From: Psychrobacter maritimus
Lineage (GTDB): Bacteria; Pseudomonadota; Gammaproteobacteria; Pseudomonadales; Moraxellaceae
Length of the DNA: 64,000 nt
Direction of reading: 5' to 3'
NCBI RefSeq assembly: GCF_904846345.1
Contig: NZ_CAJHAJ010000001.1
Span: 648,030 to 712,029, forward strand
Below the pieces are notes generated by a model. The model worked only from the letters and a program-made list of their open reading frames with translations. It did no database searches and was not told the origin of the DNA. A program made the translations under genes and the position numbers. Each line of letters begins with the position of its first letter. Within the stretch, counting starts at the first letter, position 1. Shown in pieces: positions 17,500 to 27,267 of the stretch.

Positions 17500-19341
17500 T
17501 TAACGTTTACTATCAAGGGCAGCAGCAAGCTCGGTTAGGGTCACAAAGTTACGCCGCGTGCCATCCTTATCACTATCTGGTTTTTGAGCCAGAGTACTGG
17601 TCGCAAGTTTGGCGCTATGGCTATAATGCCAGTCATTAATATAATTGCTTTGGCTTAAGCGTTGACCAAACCCTGCTACGGCGATGGCAAACTGGGTATC
17701 GATATTGGCTTTATTTAAAGGGCGGCTGGCATTAATAATCGGTTGGTTAATCAACTTAGAGCTGCCACCTTTTGGCGCTTTATAACGAATATTTAGATAG
17801 CCTAGCTCGTTTGTTTTTTTGCCGCGAGCCGTCTTCTTTGATTCATTCTCATTATAACGGCGCTCGCTAAACAATCCTTTTGCACCAGTTGGCGTCACTT
17901 CAAACAGCGCAATGACTGCCTTACCTGCTCCAAGCTCGCCGGCATCGACTTTATCATTATTAAAATCTTCCTCATTAAGGACGCGGTTTTCATAACCGAT
18001 TAAACGCCATTCGCTGACCACATTTGGATTAAATTCGACTTGCACCTTGACGTCTTTGGCGACGGTGTTAAAGGTCGCCGCTAGCTCATCGCTAAAAACT
18101 TTTTTGGCCTCAGTCAAACTGTCGATATAGCTATAGTTACCATTACCGTTGTCTGCCATCTGTTCCATCATGTGGTCATTGAGATTGCCACGACCAAAAC
18201 CGACGGTCGACAAGGAGATACCGCGATCACGATTGGCTTTGACCAACTCTAGCATCTCATCAACACTACTAATACCGACATTAAAATCGCCATCGGTCAG
18301 CATCATAATGCGATTGATACCGTTCTTTTTCATGCCTTGTTCTGCTTGTCTATAAGCCAACTTTAAGGCGTCTTCGCCATTGGTCGAGCCAGCGGCAGTT
18401 AAGCTCTCTATCGCCGCGAGTATTTTTGCTTTTTGGTCACCACTGGTCGCAGGCAACGCCACACTGGTAGTGCCCGAATAAGTGACAATGCTAATACTGT
18501 CTTGGGCGCGCATCTGCTCGGTGAGTAACTTCAATGACGATTGCGCTAGTGGTAGCTTATCGCGTGATGACATGGAGCCTGACACATCGACCAAAAATAC
18601 CAAGTTGGCGGGCGGCATAACTTGATTGGTGCTTTTATTAGACCAGCTATTATCAACTGCTTTAATCCCAACTTTGACAATTTTATTATCCTGATCGGCC
18701 TTGTCCCACGGCGAATCAACCACTTCTGTTGCGACCACAAAAGGTGCGTTGGCAATGCGCTTGCCATCATCAAATTGATAATTAAAATAGTTAATCAACT
18801 CCTCTACGCGCACGGCATCGACAGGTGGCAGCTGCCCCTCATTAAGATAGCGGCGCACATTGGCGTAGCTGCCAGTATCGGTATCGATGGATAGAGTGGC
18901 AACCGCCATCTCAGTGGTGCGGTGTACCGGATTGGCGTCGTTTTTTTGATAATTATCACGTACTGGTAGCTGTACGCTGATGCCAGATAACGGACGCACA
19001 CTCCATTGTGGCGCGGAACGTGTCATGCTGCTCATGCTATTACTCATGGTGTTATTGGTAGCGCTCATAGCATTGTCAGCTAAGACAACACGTGGCATCG
19101 CCACGTCCGACTCGGCGACTGCTACAATAGGCGGCATAGATTTTTGATTATCTGATTGCTTTATAGCGTTTTGACCGATAGTGCTACGGGTTTGCTCAGC
19201 CATCGGCTGACTCACTGGCGATGAGCTACACGCCGTCAATCCCATCATACCGGCGACAGCACTGAATAATAGCGCATTTTTGGCTAGATGCTGAGCACGC
19301 GTTCGTGATAAATAGGCAGGTGATATAGATGACGATGACAT
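17500..19341 (-). CDS. VWA-domain lipoprotein, YfbK-like
   Basis: A 613-residue protein with a lipoprotein signal (lipobox LTAC, Cys38), then a linker, an N-terminal VWA-associated region (about 120-230), a VWA domain with the metal-site motif DVSGS (Asp252, Ser254, Ser256) and a C-terminal DUF3520-like region. This order matches E. coli YfbK. The protein should be anchored to a membrane facing the periplasm and bind ligands through a divalent metal. The ligand is not known. Near the start, tandem 17-bp repeats lie in the upstream spacer. No partner genes are adjacent. Confidence 0.85.
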   Translation of the reverse strand: MSSSSISPAYLSRTRAQHLAKNALLFSAVAGMMGLTACSSSPVSQPMAEQTRSTIGQNAIKQSDNQKSMPPIVAVAESDVAMPRVVLADNAMSATNNTMSNSMSSMTRSAPQWSVRPLSGISVQLPVRDNYQKNDANPVHRTTEMAVATLSIDTDTGSYANVRRYLNEGQLPPVDAVRVEELINYFNYQFDDGKRIANAPFVVATEVVDSPWDKADQDNKIVKVGIKAVDNSWSNKSTNQVMPPANLVFLVDVSGSMSSRDKLPLAQSSLKLLTEQMRAQDSISIVTYSGTTSVALPATSGDQKAKILAAIESLTAAGSTNGEDALKLAYRQAEQGMKKNGINRIMMLTDGDFNVGISSVDEMLELVKANRDRGISLSTVGFGRGNLNDHMMEQMADNGNGNYSYIDSLTEAKKVFSDELAATFNTVAKDVKVQVEFNPNVVSEWRLIGYENRVLNEEDFNNDKVDAGELGAGKAVIALFEVTPTGAKGLFSERRYNENESKKTARGKKTNELGYLNIRYKAPKGGSSKLINQPIINASRPLNKANIDTQFAIAVAGFGQRLSQSNYINDWHYSHSAKLATSTLAQKPDSDKDGTRRNFVTLTELAAALDSKR

Positions 19342-19723
19342 AATAGCTACTCCATATGATAGACGGCTTGGATAGATAGACGGCTTGGATAGATAGACGG
19401 CTTGGATAGACAGTTCGATGATAACGGTTCCGTGTTACAGCCTTTATAATAATTATTGCTGAGCACTATTGCATAGTGCCTTATGAAACAGGCGCTTAGT
19501 AAAAAGACAAACTATATGCGTCTGATTCACTATACTTCTCTTATTTTGTAAAAGCTATCAGCCAAAACGCAATCAGCACGTCTATCTAGCACGTCACGAC
19601 CTGTCGTCTATTCTGACTTATGCCTTTTTAATTTTGCCAATATCCTTTACGATAGCACTATCCTATTTGCACGCTTGCACCAATTATTTATACCTATTAA
19701 AACTGATAAGTGAACCCTATTTT
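19342..19723. promoter_or_regulatory. Divergent region between VWA lipoprotein gene and parC, 382 bp
   Basis: Contains the 17-bp tandem repeat and the promoters for both divergent genes. The frame upstream of parC (from 19634) lacks a start with a ribosome site and is not conserved ParC sequence. Confidence 0.5.
19361..19409. repeat. Tandem 17-bp repeat, about 3 copies
   Basis: The unit agacggcttggatagat occurs at 19361 and 19378, with a 15-base partial copy at 19395-19409. It lies just upstream of the VWA lipoprotein gene, where copy-number changes could alter its promoter. Confidence 0.8.
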
Positions 19724-22045
19724 ATGTCCGATGTTATTGATAATACCATTACACCCATTATCCCAAATGAACCAATGGATACCCGCTCAGTCGCGGAATT
19801 CACTGAACAAGCTTATCTCAACTATGCCATGTACGTCATCATGGATCGGGCGCTGCCCAATATCGCCGACGGGCTGAAACCTGTCCAGCGCCGTATCGTC
19901 TATGCGATGAGCGAGCTTGGGCTAAAATCGACAGCGAAGGCGAAAAAGTCTGCGCGTACCGTCGGTGACGTGCTGGGTAAATATCATCCGCATGGTGATA
20001 GCGCCTGTTATGAGGCGATGGTTCTGATGGCACAGCCGTTTAGTTATCGCTATCCGCTCATCACGGGTCAAGGTAACTGGGGTAGCTCAGATGATCCCAA
20101 ATCCTTTGCCGCGATGCGCTATACCGAAGCTAAAATGTCGGCTTATGCCAATACCTTGCTTGCAGAACTCGGACAAGGCACGGTCGATTGGCAAGATAAC
20201 TTCGATGGCACCATGCAGGAACCAACCACCCTACCTGCCCGCCTGCCTAATATTTTATTAAACGGCACGACTGGTATTGCCGTCGGTATGGCGACCGATA
20301 TCCCGCCGCATAACCTAAATGAAGTGGTACGCGCGGCTATTCGTTTGCTAAAAAATCCTGAGCTATCGGTTAAACAATTAACCCAATCGATACCAGCGCC
20401 TGATTTGCCAACCCCTGCTGAGATCATCACCAGTAAAAAAGACTTGCAGGCCATGTATGAGAGCGGCCGTGGTAGCTATAAAATGCGCGCGACCTTTCAT
20501 ATTGACCCTAAAGAGAAAAATCTCGTCATTATCGACGCCCTTCCTTATCAAGTCTCAGGCAATAAGATTCAAGAACAAATCGCTAAGCTGATGATTGATA
20601 AAAAGCTGCCGTGGATTACTGATATTCATGATGAATCAGATCATGAAAACGCTTGCCGTATCGTCTTAGAGCTAAAATCTACCCGCGTCGACGTGCAGCG
20701 AGTAATGAGTCATCTATTTGCCAGCACTGATTTAGAAAGCAATTACCGCGTCAATATGAACATGATTGGCCTAAATGGTAAACCTCAAGTCAAAAACCTC
20801 AAAGAAATTCTTGAAGAATGGCTCGTCTGTCGCCGCTCAGTGGTCACGCGCCGTCTGCAATATCGCCTCGATAAAATCGATAAGCGCTTGCATATCCTTG
20901 CAGGCTTACTGATTGCCTATCTAAATATCGATGAAGTCATTCGTATTATTCGTGAAGAAGACGATCCAAAATTATCATTGATGCAAGACTATGACCTGAC
21001 TGAGATACAAGCCAATGCTATCTTAGATATTCGTCTGCGTCAGCTCGCTAAACTAGAAGAGATTGAGCTTCGCCGCGAGCAAGATGAGCTGGCTGCTGAA
21101 CGCGCTATCATTCAAGAATACTTGGACAATCCAGACAGCCTGACCAATCTGATGATTGATGAGCTTACCGCCGATATGAAAGAACACGGCAACGAGCGCG
21201 TATCACAATTGGCGGAACGCGAGGAAGCGCAAGCATTAAAAGAGTCTGACCTCGTACCGAGTGAGCCTGTCACCGCCATTCTATCGAAAGCGGGCTGGAT
21301 TCGCGCCGCTAAAGGGCATGACGTCGATGCTGCTGGCATGACCTATCGCTCAGGCGATAGCTATCAAGCCCACGTGCGCGCTAAATCCAATGAGAGAATC
21401 TACGTGCTCGATAGCACTGGACGCAGTTATAGTATCGATGCGCATAGCCTCGCCTCCGCCCGTGGTCAAGGCGATCCGCTGACCAGCGTACTCAAACCGC
21501 CAGCAGGTGCCAGCTTTGAGCAGCTATTAACGGGTGCTGACGATCAACGTATCATCCTTGCTAGCTCAGCAGGTTATGGTTTTATCAATACTATTGGCAA
21601 TCTCGATAGCAATCAAAAAGCGGGCAAAAATATCATCAATCTAGCAGCTGATAGTCGTCTGCTCCCTGTTGCGCGTATCGATGCGCCAGCGGATATGACT
21701 GCCAATGCTAATAATGAAAATGCCGAAGGTGAGAATAGCAGCGCAAGCGCGATGCCTGACCATGTTGCTGTCGTGACCAATGCAGGATATCTATTGATAT
21801 TTGCCCTTGATGATTTGCCTGAACAGGCACGTGGTAAAGGTAATAAGCTGATCAAATTAAAAGACGGTGAAGAGGTGCTTGCCATCACGCCACTTAGTCA
21901 GCAAGACAGCCTAATCATTACCGCTGGCAAACGTCATGTGACGCTGAAGCCTAATGATTTGGCTAATTATACGGGCACTCGTGGTAATCGCGGTGGGCAG
22001 TTGCCAAGAGGCTTTCAGAATGTGACGAGTGTTGAGGTTGGTTGA
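19724..22045 (+). CDS. parC: DNA topoisomerase IV subunit A
   Basis: DNA-cleaving subunit of topoisomerase IV, which separates daughter chromosomes together with ParE. In the 773-residue protein the breakage-reunion domain shows the catalytic Tyr133 in [10 protein letters not shown] and the quinolone-determining stretch [12 protein letters not shown], with Ser93 and Glu97 equivalent to E. coli Ser80 and Glu84, both wild type. The C-terminal half holds the degenerate beta-pinwheel. I chose the ATG at 19724; upstream codons to 19634 encode an unrelated leader. parE is not adjacent. A strong terminator follows. Confidence 0.93.
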   Translation: MSDVIDNTITPIIPNEPMDTRSVAEFTEQAYLNYAMYVIMDRALPNIADGLKPVQRRIVYAMSELGLKSTAKAKKSARTVGDVLGKYHPHGDSACYEAMVLMAQPFSYRYPLITGQGNWGSSDDPKSFAAMRYTEAKMSAYANTLLAELGQGTVDWQDNFDGTMQEPTTLPARLPNILLNGTTGIAVGMATDIPPHNLNEVVRAAIRLLKNPELSVKQLTQSIPAPDLPTPAEIITSKKDLQAMYESGRGSYKMRATFHIDPKEKNLVIIDALPYQVSGNKIQEQIAKLMIDKKLPWITDIHDESDHENACRIVLELKSTRVDVQRVMSHLFASTDLESNYRVNMNMIGLNGKPQVKNLKEILEEWLVCRRSVVTRRLQYRLDKIDKRLHILAGLLIAYLNIDEVIRIIREEDDPKLSLMQDYDLTEIQANAILDIRLRQLAKLEEIELRREQDELAAERAIIQEYLDNPDSLTNLMIDELTADMKEHGNERVSQLAEREEAQALKESDLVPSEPVTAILSKAGWIRAAKGHDVDAAGMTYRSGDSYQAHVRAKSNERIYVLDSTGRSYSIDAHSLASARGQGDPLTSVLKPPAGASFEQLLTGADDQRIILASSAGYGFINTIGNLDSNQKAGKNIINLAADSRLLPVARIDAPADMTANANNENAEGENSSASAMPDHVAVVTNAGYLLIFALDDLPEQARGKGNKLIKLKDGEEVLAITPLSQQDSLIITAGKRHVTLKPNDLANYTGTRGNRGGQLPRGFQNVTSVEVG

Positions 22046-22102
22046 TAATATCTATACTTCGCACTTTAGTCTCTAACATTTAAAGCTCACAATATTCTTA
22101 AC

Positions 22103-22142
22103 AAAAAGCCGCCTATACACAAGGTATAGACGGCTTTTTTAG
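22103..22142. terminator. Terminator between parC and the BLUF-like gene
   Basis: aaaaagccgcctatac and gtatagacggcttttttag form a long stem with one mismatch. A-run and T-run flanks let it serve parC and, in the other direction, the convergent BLUF-like gene. Confidence 0.85.
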
Positions 22143-22187
22143 GCAAGCTAAAGCAGATGACAATTATGGTAAAAAGATATTACTCAT

Positions 22188-22667
22188 CTAAAAATTGCTG
22201 GATTCGGTATCTGCAAAAACTGCTGTCAAAAAGCTTTCAATCTGATTACTTGTCATGAGATAGGGATTATAGTCAGAACCTGCTGAGAAGCTTTTTAGGG
22301 CATATTCTTCATCTTCAGCGCTTGATGTTAGATATTTAACTAAAAACCCATTCCATTGACGCGATTCAATTTCCTCTATATTAACAATATTAGGGAAAAT
22401 GGTTGAATGCTTGTCAAGTATTTTTCCTAAGGCAATATTGATAGCAGGCCTTGTACCTTGAAAACTTTGAACGAAATAACCTTCACTAATGACTAAAGCT
22501 GAAACTATATTGTTTTCTTCAAAATATCTTCGCCAATACTCAAATGCACGAGTCAGCTCGATTCCCGAATCTAGGTCGACATTTTTGGCGATATATGTCA
22601 TGTTGATAAGAATATGCTCGCCATTTCTTTTTTTGCTTTCTGGAGTATGGCTCGTCGTTATCTGCAT
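22188..22667 (-). CDS. Divergent BLUF-domain-like protein
   Basis: A 159-residue protein that looks like a stand-alone BLUF blue-light sensor. MTYIAKN supplies a Tyr (Tyr25), and EGYFVQSFQG supplies a Gln (Gln67) in the place of the photoactive pair of BLUF domains, with the same 42-residue spacing as Tyr21 and Gln63 in AppA. A Trp follows in RQWNGF. The NN-x-x-GITG loop that binds flavin is altered: NNIVSALV has Asn but no Gly-Ile-Thr-Gly. It may therefore bind FAD poorly. No output domain is present. AAGG is about 9 bases before the ATG. Alternatively it is a degenerate BLUF-fold protein with another role. Confidence 0.65.
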   Translation of the reverse strand: MQITTSHTPESKKRNGEHILINMTYIAKNVDLDSGIELTRAFEYWRRYFEENNIVSALVISEGYFVQSFQGTRPAINIALGKILDKHSTIFPNIVNIEEIESRQWNGFLVKYLTSSAEDEEYALKSFSAGSDYNPYLMTSNQIESFLTAVFADTESSNF

Positions 22668-22834
22668 AAAAAACCTTATTTATAAAATACTTATCTAAAC
22701 CAAGATACACTTTATGATGAAATATAATCAATAATATTTTTGGATTTTGACCAATTTCTTTATCAGATATCATGATTTCTTAGAGTTATAGCTATCGTAG
22801 ATACCATCTTGTACATCTTACTCTGACACTCGAA

Positions 22835-23614
22835 CTAACTAAATATATTGATGCCAAAAGTATCTACAATAAACATGGTCGCACTCAATAATGCACCGAT
22901 GAATAAACACAGTTTCATGCCAAACGGCATATATTTAAAGGGTATTTGGGTAACACCGTATAGATGCAGGTTTTCAGCTTTGCTAATGGGATAAAACATG
23001 ATCCCAACAGCGAGCATAAACGTAAACGGTGCCAAAAAGTAAAGGTGCTTTAGTTGTGTTGGCATATCAGCAGTATACAAATTCAACGTATAAGCACTCA
23101 TCAACATAATAAATAGCGCAATAAAACGACTGGCTAAACGGGACTGAGCAAATTGCTTGGCATGTCTTTGTACATCATATACCCGTTGCGTCTGTGCTTT
23201 AATGACAGGGTCTGGATAAAGTTGTTGCTGCGCTTTGATAACAGAGATTAATCTTCCTTTCCTGACAAAGCTACTTATTGACGAGTACGCCCAATAGGTT
23301 AAGACTGCGCTCATAAGAAACAGCCACCATATCACGCTGGGGTATGTCGCCCATACCATCAGGATGACTATGAATAACATTAATAGCGCGAGAAAAAACT
23401 GTAAGAAATTTCTTATTCGACTAAACTGCAAGCTGAACAATATCATACGCTTTCGAGTAGCGAACGTGGGAGACTCTGCACCTAGTGGAATTTCACCCGC
23501 AATTTTTTTGCCAATAATTCTGAACATACCCTTGATACTGCTATCATTTAAACCCGCTCCATGATGTAGCACTTCTACGATCGCATCAGTACGAGCTTGT
23601 TCTTTATCGTTCAT
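22835..23614 (-). CDS. Four-TM membrane protein, unknown
   Basis: About 259 residues with four predicted membrane helices in two pairs (about 68-90 and 93-110; 162-181 and 190-206), plus a final hydrophobic segment at about 232-250. The N-terminal ~60 residues and the central ~50 are polar and probably cytoplasmic. I do not recognise a family. The frame also allows a GTG at 23617; the ATG at 23614 directly follows it, and the GGAA upstream does not distinguish them. It is encoded between the BLUF-like and hemerythrin-like genes on the same strand, but the gaps of more than 100 bases argue against a tight operon. Confidence 0.6.
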   Translation of the reverse strand: MNDKEQARTDAIVEVLHHGAGLNDSSIKGMFRIIGKKIAGEIPLGAESPTFATRKRMILFSLQFSRIRNFLQFFLALLMLFIVILMVWATYPSVIWWLFLMSAVLTYWAYSSISSFVRKGRLISVIKAQQQLYPDPVIKAQTQRVYDVQRHAKQFAQSRLASRFIALFIMLMSAYTLNLYTADMPTQLKHLYFLAPFTFMLAVGIMFYPISKAENLHLYGVTQIPFKYMPFGMKLCLFIGALLSATMFIVDTFGINIFS

Positions 23615-23732
23615 CACAATATCAATTCCGTTGAAGACACCTCTCAGAATTTTAGGAGTAGTTTTAGTATTTTACAAGCTGCAACGTTGTTTCATTAATG
23701 AATAGAACAATTTAAGGCCCAATACTCAAATC

Positions 23733-24332
23733 CTAACCCTGCCTCAACCCCAAAATCGGAATCACTAAATCTTCCTCATCGGTCAGATGTTGTGAGAGTA
23801 AATCGGTCGCCTCCACCAAAGTCTGATGCAATTGCGCTGCCAGCATTTTATCCTCAACCTCACTTCTCGCCAGCACATCATTTTGCACTTGCAACTTATC
23901 GAGTAGCGCATCCAAGCGCACATGGTCGCGACCCAATATCTCAAACCCTGCCTGTAGCTGCGGATACATCCGAATAAACTCAGGGAAAAACCCCTCATCC
24001 TCGACGCCATGATGCTGATGCAATTTAAGGATATGCATATTGATACGCTTAAGCATCTGCGAGCGATACGCTGCCCAGTCGTACTCGCCAGATTGATAGC
24101 CTGCACTAATCTGTGTCAAGATACGCTGACGCTTGCGTATGTTAGTATGTACTTTTAGCCAGCCCGATGTTTTGTAAGCATAATCTGCGCTAAACCATTG
24201 ATCTGGCGGTAGCTTGTTGAATAAGAACAACCAATCCGTTTCAAGCCGACTGTCAGGATGACGCGGCGACAAAGTAAATAAATCATCGTCTAAGGCTTTT
24301 TGGCTCATATTATTTTCGGTAGATAAGCTCAT
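23733..24332 (-). CDS. Hemerythrin/HHE-domain protein
   Basis: About 199 residues with a hemerythrin-like four-helix bundle. The metal-ligand pattern is visible as KLHQHHGVEDEGFFPEF, then LGRDHVRLDALLDKL, and finally LSQHLTDEEDLVIPIL. Such proteins bind a di-iron site and sense or carry oxygen, NO or reactive oxygen species, or repair iron-sulfur clusters; which applies here is not shown. An upstream TTG at 24353 is in frame. I prefer the ATG at 24332 because AAGGA lies 7 bases before it. Confidence 0.8.
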   Translation of the reverse strand: MSLSTENNMSQKALDDDLFTLSPRHPDSRLETDWLFLFNKLPPDQWFSADYAYKTSGWLKVHTNIRKRQRILTQISAGYQSGEYDWAAYRSQMLKRINMHILKLHQHHGVEDEGFFPEFIRMYPQLQAGFEILGRDHVRLDALLDKLQVQNDVLARSEVEDKMLAAQLHQTLVEATDLLSQHLTDEEDLVIPILGLRQG

Positions 24333-24677
24333 TATGCTGTCCTTATCGGGCAAGTTTGCATTTTATATATTTATTAAGAATACTAAAAGAAATGCTATTT
24401 TTATTTAGATCTTATATAAAGTCAAAAAGTATAAAATCAACCGTTTGCTGGCCAGCGCCTTCTAAATATGAAAGGCATTTATCGTTATAAAAGCGCTACA
24501 TAAATGAGTCACAACCACCCTATTGCTGTATTTTTAGTCATATAAAATTGAATACTTATTGATAAATACAAACTACATTCTTAGCGATAATACTTAAAAT
24601 TATTCAGTAAATCTCAACGACTCTCAATACCTGCTCTAATTACCTAAATAGTCGTTTTTCAAATATAAAGGATACTC
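24333..24677. other. Intergenic region, 345 bp
   Basis: Very AT-rich divergent spacer between the hemerythrin-like gene and the HAD phosphatase gene. I see no gene, tRNA or strong hairpin in it; it must hold both promoters. Confidence 0.5.
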
Positions 24678-25508
24678 ATGTTTATTGTAGATAAGGCGGC
24701 GACAGCCAGTATGAATCATACATTGCCTGTGCCAAAAGTGATATTTTTTGACATTGACGATACGCTTAGCCGTAACGGTGTTATCGCCGCGCACAACCAA
24801 GCGACCCTTGAAGCGCTTGCCAAAACTGATATTAAATTGGTGATTTCGACGGGTCGCTCTAAAGCGATATTGCCAGCAGATATTTTAGCTTTGTTTGAAG
24901 CTGATGTCTTAGATGCGATTATTTGTATGAATGGGCAATATAGCTTTGATAATAAGGGTGTCATCAGTCATTACCCTTTATCTGCTGAGCAGACGGACAA
25001 AATCGTCCAGTTATGTGAAACAAGCGAGCTGATTCATAAGTTCGACTCGGCGACGCATATCGCATGGTCAGGTGAAAACGCCCGCTTGCATGAATACAAC
25101 GCCATAACGCCAAACTCTATTCTTGACCCAGATTATCATAAGGCAAATACGGTTTATCAATGCTCAGTATTTTTTAACAATCCAGAAGAGAAGATGCAAG
25201 ATATCGACTTTGCAGAGGACGATTTAAAGCTGGTACATTGGCATCATATTGGCGCAGATATTCTGCCAGCAAACGCCTCTAAAGCACGCGGTATCAAAGA
25301 CGTCTGTCAGTATTATGGCGTAGATGTACGTGAATGCATGGCGTTCGGTGATGGCATGAATGATTTAGAGATGTTTGATTTAGTCGGCTATGCGGTAGCG
25401 ATGGGCGATGCTCAGCCCGCGTTGATTGAGCGCGCAGACTTCGTCACTGGCACGATTGAAGAGTACGGAATACAAGCAGTGCTTGAACAATTTAATATAG
25501 CATCGTAA
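24678..25508 (+). CDS. Cof-type HAD-IIB sugar-phosphatase-like protein
   Basis: A 276-residue hydrolase of the Cof subfamily of HAD phosphatases. It has the DxD nucleophile motif FFDIDDTLS (Asp25, Asp27), the motif II region VISTGRSKAI, a C2 cap domain in the middle, the lysine in ASKARGIKDV and the GDGMNDLEMF metal motif. Family members dephosphorylate sugar phosphates, nucleotides or cofactors such as PLP and FMN; the substrate cannot be told here. AAAGGA is 8 bases before the ATG. A weak hairpin follows the gene. Confidence 0.85.
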   Translation: MFIVDKAATASMNHTLPVPKVIFFDIDDTLSRNGVIAAHNQATLEALAKTDIKLVISTGRSKAILPADILALFEADVLDAIICMNGQYSFDNKGVISHYPLSAEQTDKIVQLCETSELIHKFDSATHIAWSGENARLHEYNAITPNSILDPDYHKANTVYQCSVFFNNPEEKMQDIDFAEDDLKLVHWHHIGADILPANASKARGIKDVCQYYGVDVRECMAFGDGMNDLEMFDLVGYAVAMGDAQPALIERADFVTGTIEEYGIQAVLEQFNIAS

Positions 25509-25558
25509 GTATAAGAATCTTAAGAGAAAGTAGTCATAGCGTTTATCTTTATAACCAA

Positions 25559-25600
25559 AAAAAACCCCTTGCCAATCGCTGACAAGGTTTTTTGTTTTTC
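25559..25600 (+). terminator. Probable terminator of the HAD gene
   Basis: ccttg and caagg flanked by A-run and T-run give a short, bulged stem ending in ttttttgttttt on the plus strand. Confidence 0.55.
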
Positions 25601-25697
25601 TAGTCATTGCTAATTTTTGGTTGATAACTCACAGCTGGGCGCAAGAATAATGCCGCATATAACTATCTTAATAATTAAATATAGAGCAAAAAAGGAC

Positions 25698-25961
25698 TTA
25701 ACGCTTCCTTGTCATCAGACTATAAACCCAGCCACCAATTTTATAAAAGCCGACGACCATCAGGATAAGCACCAGCGCTGCCAGTACATAGGCCAGCCAA
25801 TTAGGCACACTACTCAGCCAACCAATGGTAAATGCCAAGCCCATATAGGTTTCCACCGGCCAGTTTAGGATAGGCGTCGGTGAGCCAGCATGGAACATCA
25901 TCATAAAAGCAACCATCCCAATTACTGCGGCGATGATTCCAGCTCGTTTACGGTTATTCAT
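25698..25961 (-). CDS. Small two- to three-TM protein, unknown
   Basis: An 87-residue protein with a hydrophobic N-terminal segment (about 8-24) and two further helices (about 38-52 and 55-72), ending in a basic tail (LMTRKR). GAGGAATAAG precedes the ATG at good spacing, which supports translation. No family is recognised. It is followed downstream by the convergent HAD gene and preceded by the SDR gene on the same strand at about 120 bases. Confidence 0.6.
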   Translation of the reverse strand: MNNRKRAGIIAAVIGMVAFMMMFHAGSPTPILNWPVETYMGLAFTIGWLSSVPNWLAYVLAALVLILMVVGFYKIGGWVYSLMTRKR

Positions 25962-26081
25962 CTTATTCCTCTATCTCTTATTTAATCAATGTGGTTAGAA
26001 CTGCGCTTGTTTTTTATTTTATCTTGCTATTTTTATCAACGTTTAGATATCACGGCCTCAAAGCATCATGACCTCAAAGCC

Positions 26082-26879
26082 TTAAGGCATCGTCAAACCA
26101 CCATCGACAGCGATAGACTGTCCGGTGATGGCCAAGCTCAAATCAGACGCCATTAATAGCACCGAATTGGCAAAGTCAGCCACCGAGGTTGCTTGTCGTA
26201 ATGGCGTGGTGGTGGCGATATAATCAAAGACTTCTTCAGTCGTTAAACGGCTCGCATCCGTGGTTTGTAGCAATCCGCCAGCCAGCAAGTTAACGCGGAT
26301 GCCGTATTGTCCAAGCTCCGCAGCCAAGTTACGCGTCAGCCCAATCAATGCGGATTTGGCAGTGGTATAGTCGTAATAAGTGACCACCGGATTATAAACA
26401 AGATTGGTCGAGATATTGATAATCTTGCCCAATTTTTGCGTTTTCATTTGTGGTAGTACCGCTTGTACGCTATTGACCGCACCTTTGACAATACCGTCAA
26501 GCTGCTGCGAAAAATGCGCCCATTTGACGGTTTCGATACTGGTATAGTCGGCACTGGGATTAAACTGATAACTTGGCAAGGCGTTATTGACCAATATATC
26601 AATGCGACCATAACGCGCAACCACTTCAGCTGCCAGCGCTTGCATTTGTGCTAAATCGCTAACATCAGCTTGATAAGCAAATGCTTGACCACCTGCGGCG
26701 ATGATACCGGCAACCACTTGGTCGGCAGCCTCTTTACTATTAAGATAATTGACGCAAACGCGTGCGCCAGCTGCTGCTGTTTGCTCAGCAATCTGAGCGC
26801 CAAGTCCGCGACTAGCGCCAGTGACGATAGCGACTTTATCCGTGAGCAGCGCTGGAATCAGTGGGTTACTCTGAGTCAT
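26082..26879 (-). CDS. SDR-family oxidoreductase (FabG-like)
   Basis: A 265-residue classical short-chain dehydrogenase/reductase. The cofactor motif TGASRGLG (residues 20-27), the NNALP variant of the NNAG motif, the catalytic Ser in INISTNL and the YTTAK (Tyr-x3-Lys) motif are all present. The C-terminal GQSIAVDGGLTMP matches FabG-type reductases. It probably uses NADP(H) to reduce a carbonyl; the substrate is not known. The Gly of NNAG replaced by Leu/Pro is unusual but seen in the SDR superfamily. AAAGGAT sits about 9 bases before the ATG. Confidence 0.82.
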   Translation of the reverse strand: MTQSNPLIPALLTDKVAIVTGASRGLGAQIAEQTAAAGARVCVNYLNSKEAADQVVAGIIAAGGQAFAYQADVSDLAQMQALAAEVVARYGRIDILVNNALPSYQFNPSADYTSIETVKWAHFSQQLDGIVKGAVNSVQAVLPQMKTQKLGKIINISTNLVYNPVVTYYDYTTAKSALIGLTRNLAAELGQYGIRVNLLAGGLLQTTDASRLTTEEVFDYIATTTPLRQATSVADFANSVLLMASDLSLAITGQSIAVDGGLTMP

Positions 26880-27267
26880 GATGTTGCATCCTTTATTATT
26901 GTGTTATGGTTAATCTATTTGTTTTATATAAACTATATTGTTAAGTGATGGCTGAAAAATAAACCAGCGCCCATCATAACATGATTATTTGCGCTTATAA
27001 TCTTACAAAAGTTTAGCGGAAAACCTCATACTATTAGTTTTAAATAATTCTTAGCCAGTTATTAGCATGAGCCTTAATAGTGGTATGAATATCGGTTGCA
27101 TCCTTACCCTTTAAATTATTCACAATCATAGCCATAATAGTTTCACATTTGGCTCGATAGCTTATATTCAGTACTTAACACTTAGTATTCAACACTTAGC
27201 ACTTAGCATTAACTATCTACCATCTAACTTTTACTCATTTGCATCATTCTTATTTAGGAGAGATATT
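26880..27267. promoter_or_regulatory. Divergent region between SDR and potD-like genes, 388 bp
   Basis: AT-rich promoter region for two divergent genes. Around 27172-27212 short degenerate repeats of an acttagca/acttaaca type occur several times in a row. No coding frame is convincing. Confidence 0.5.

Noticed and set aside
19994..20020. Possible quinolone resistance change in parC
   Set aside because: Ser93 and Glu97 (E. coli Ser80, Glu84) are wild type.
22540..22773. 77-codon frame overlapping the start of the BLUF-like gene
   Set aside because: It is a shifted frame over the BLUF gene and its AT-rich leader, with no ribosome site.
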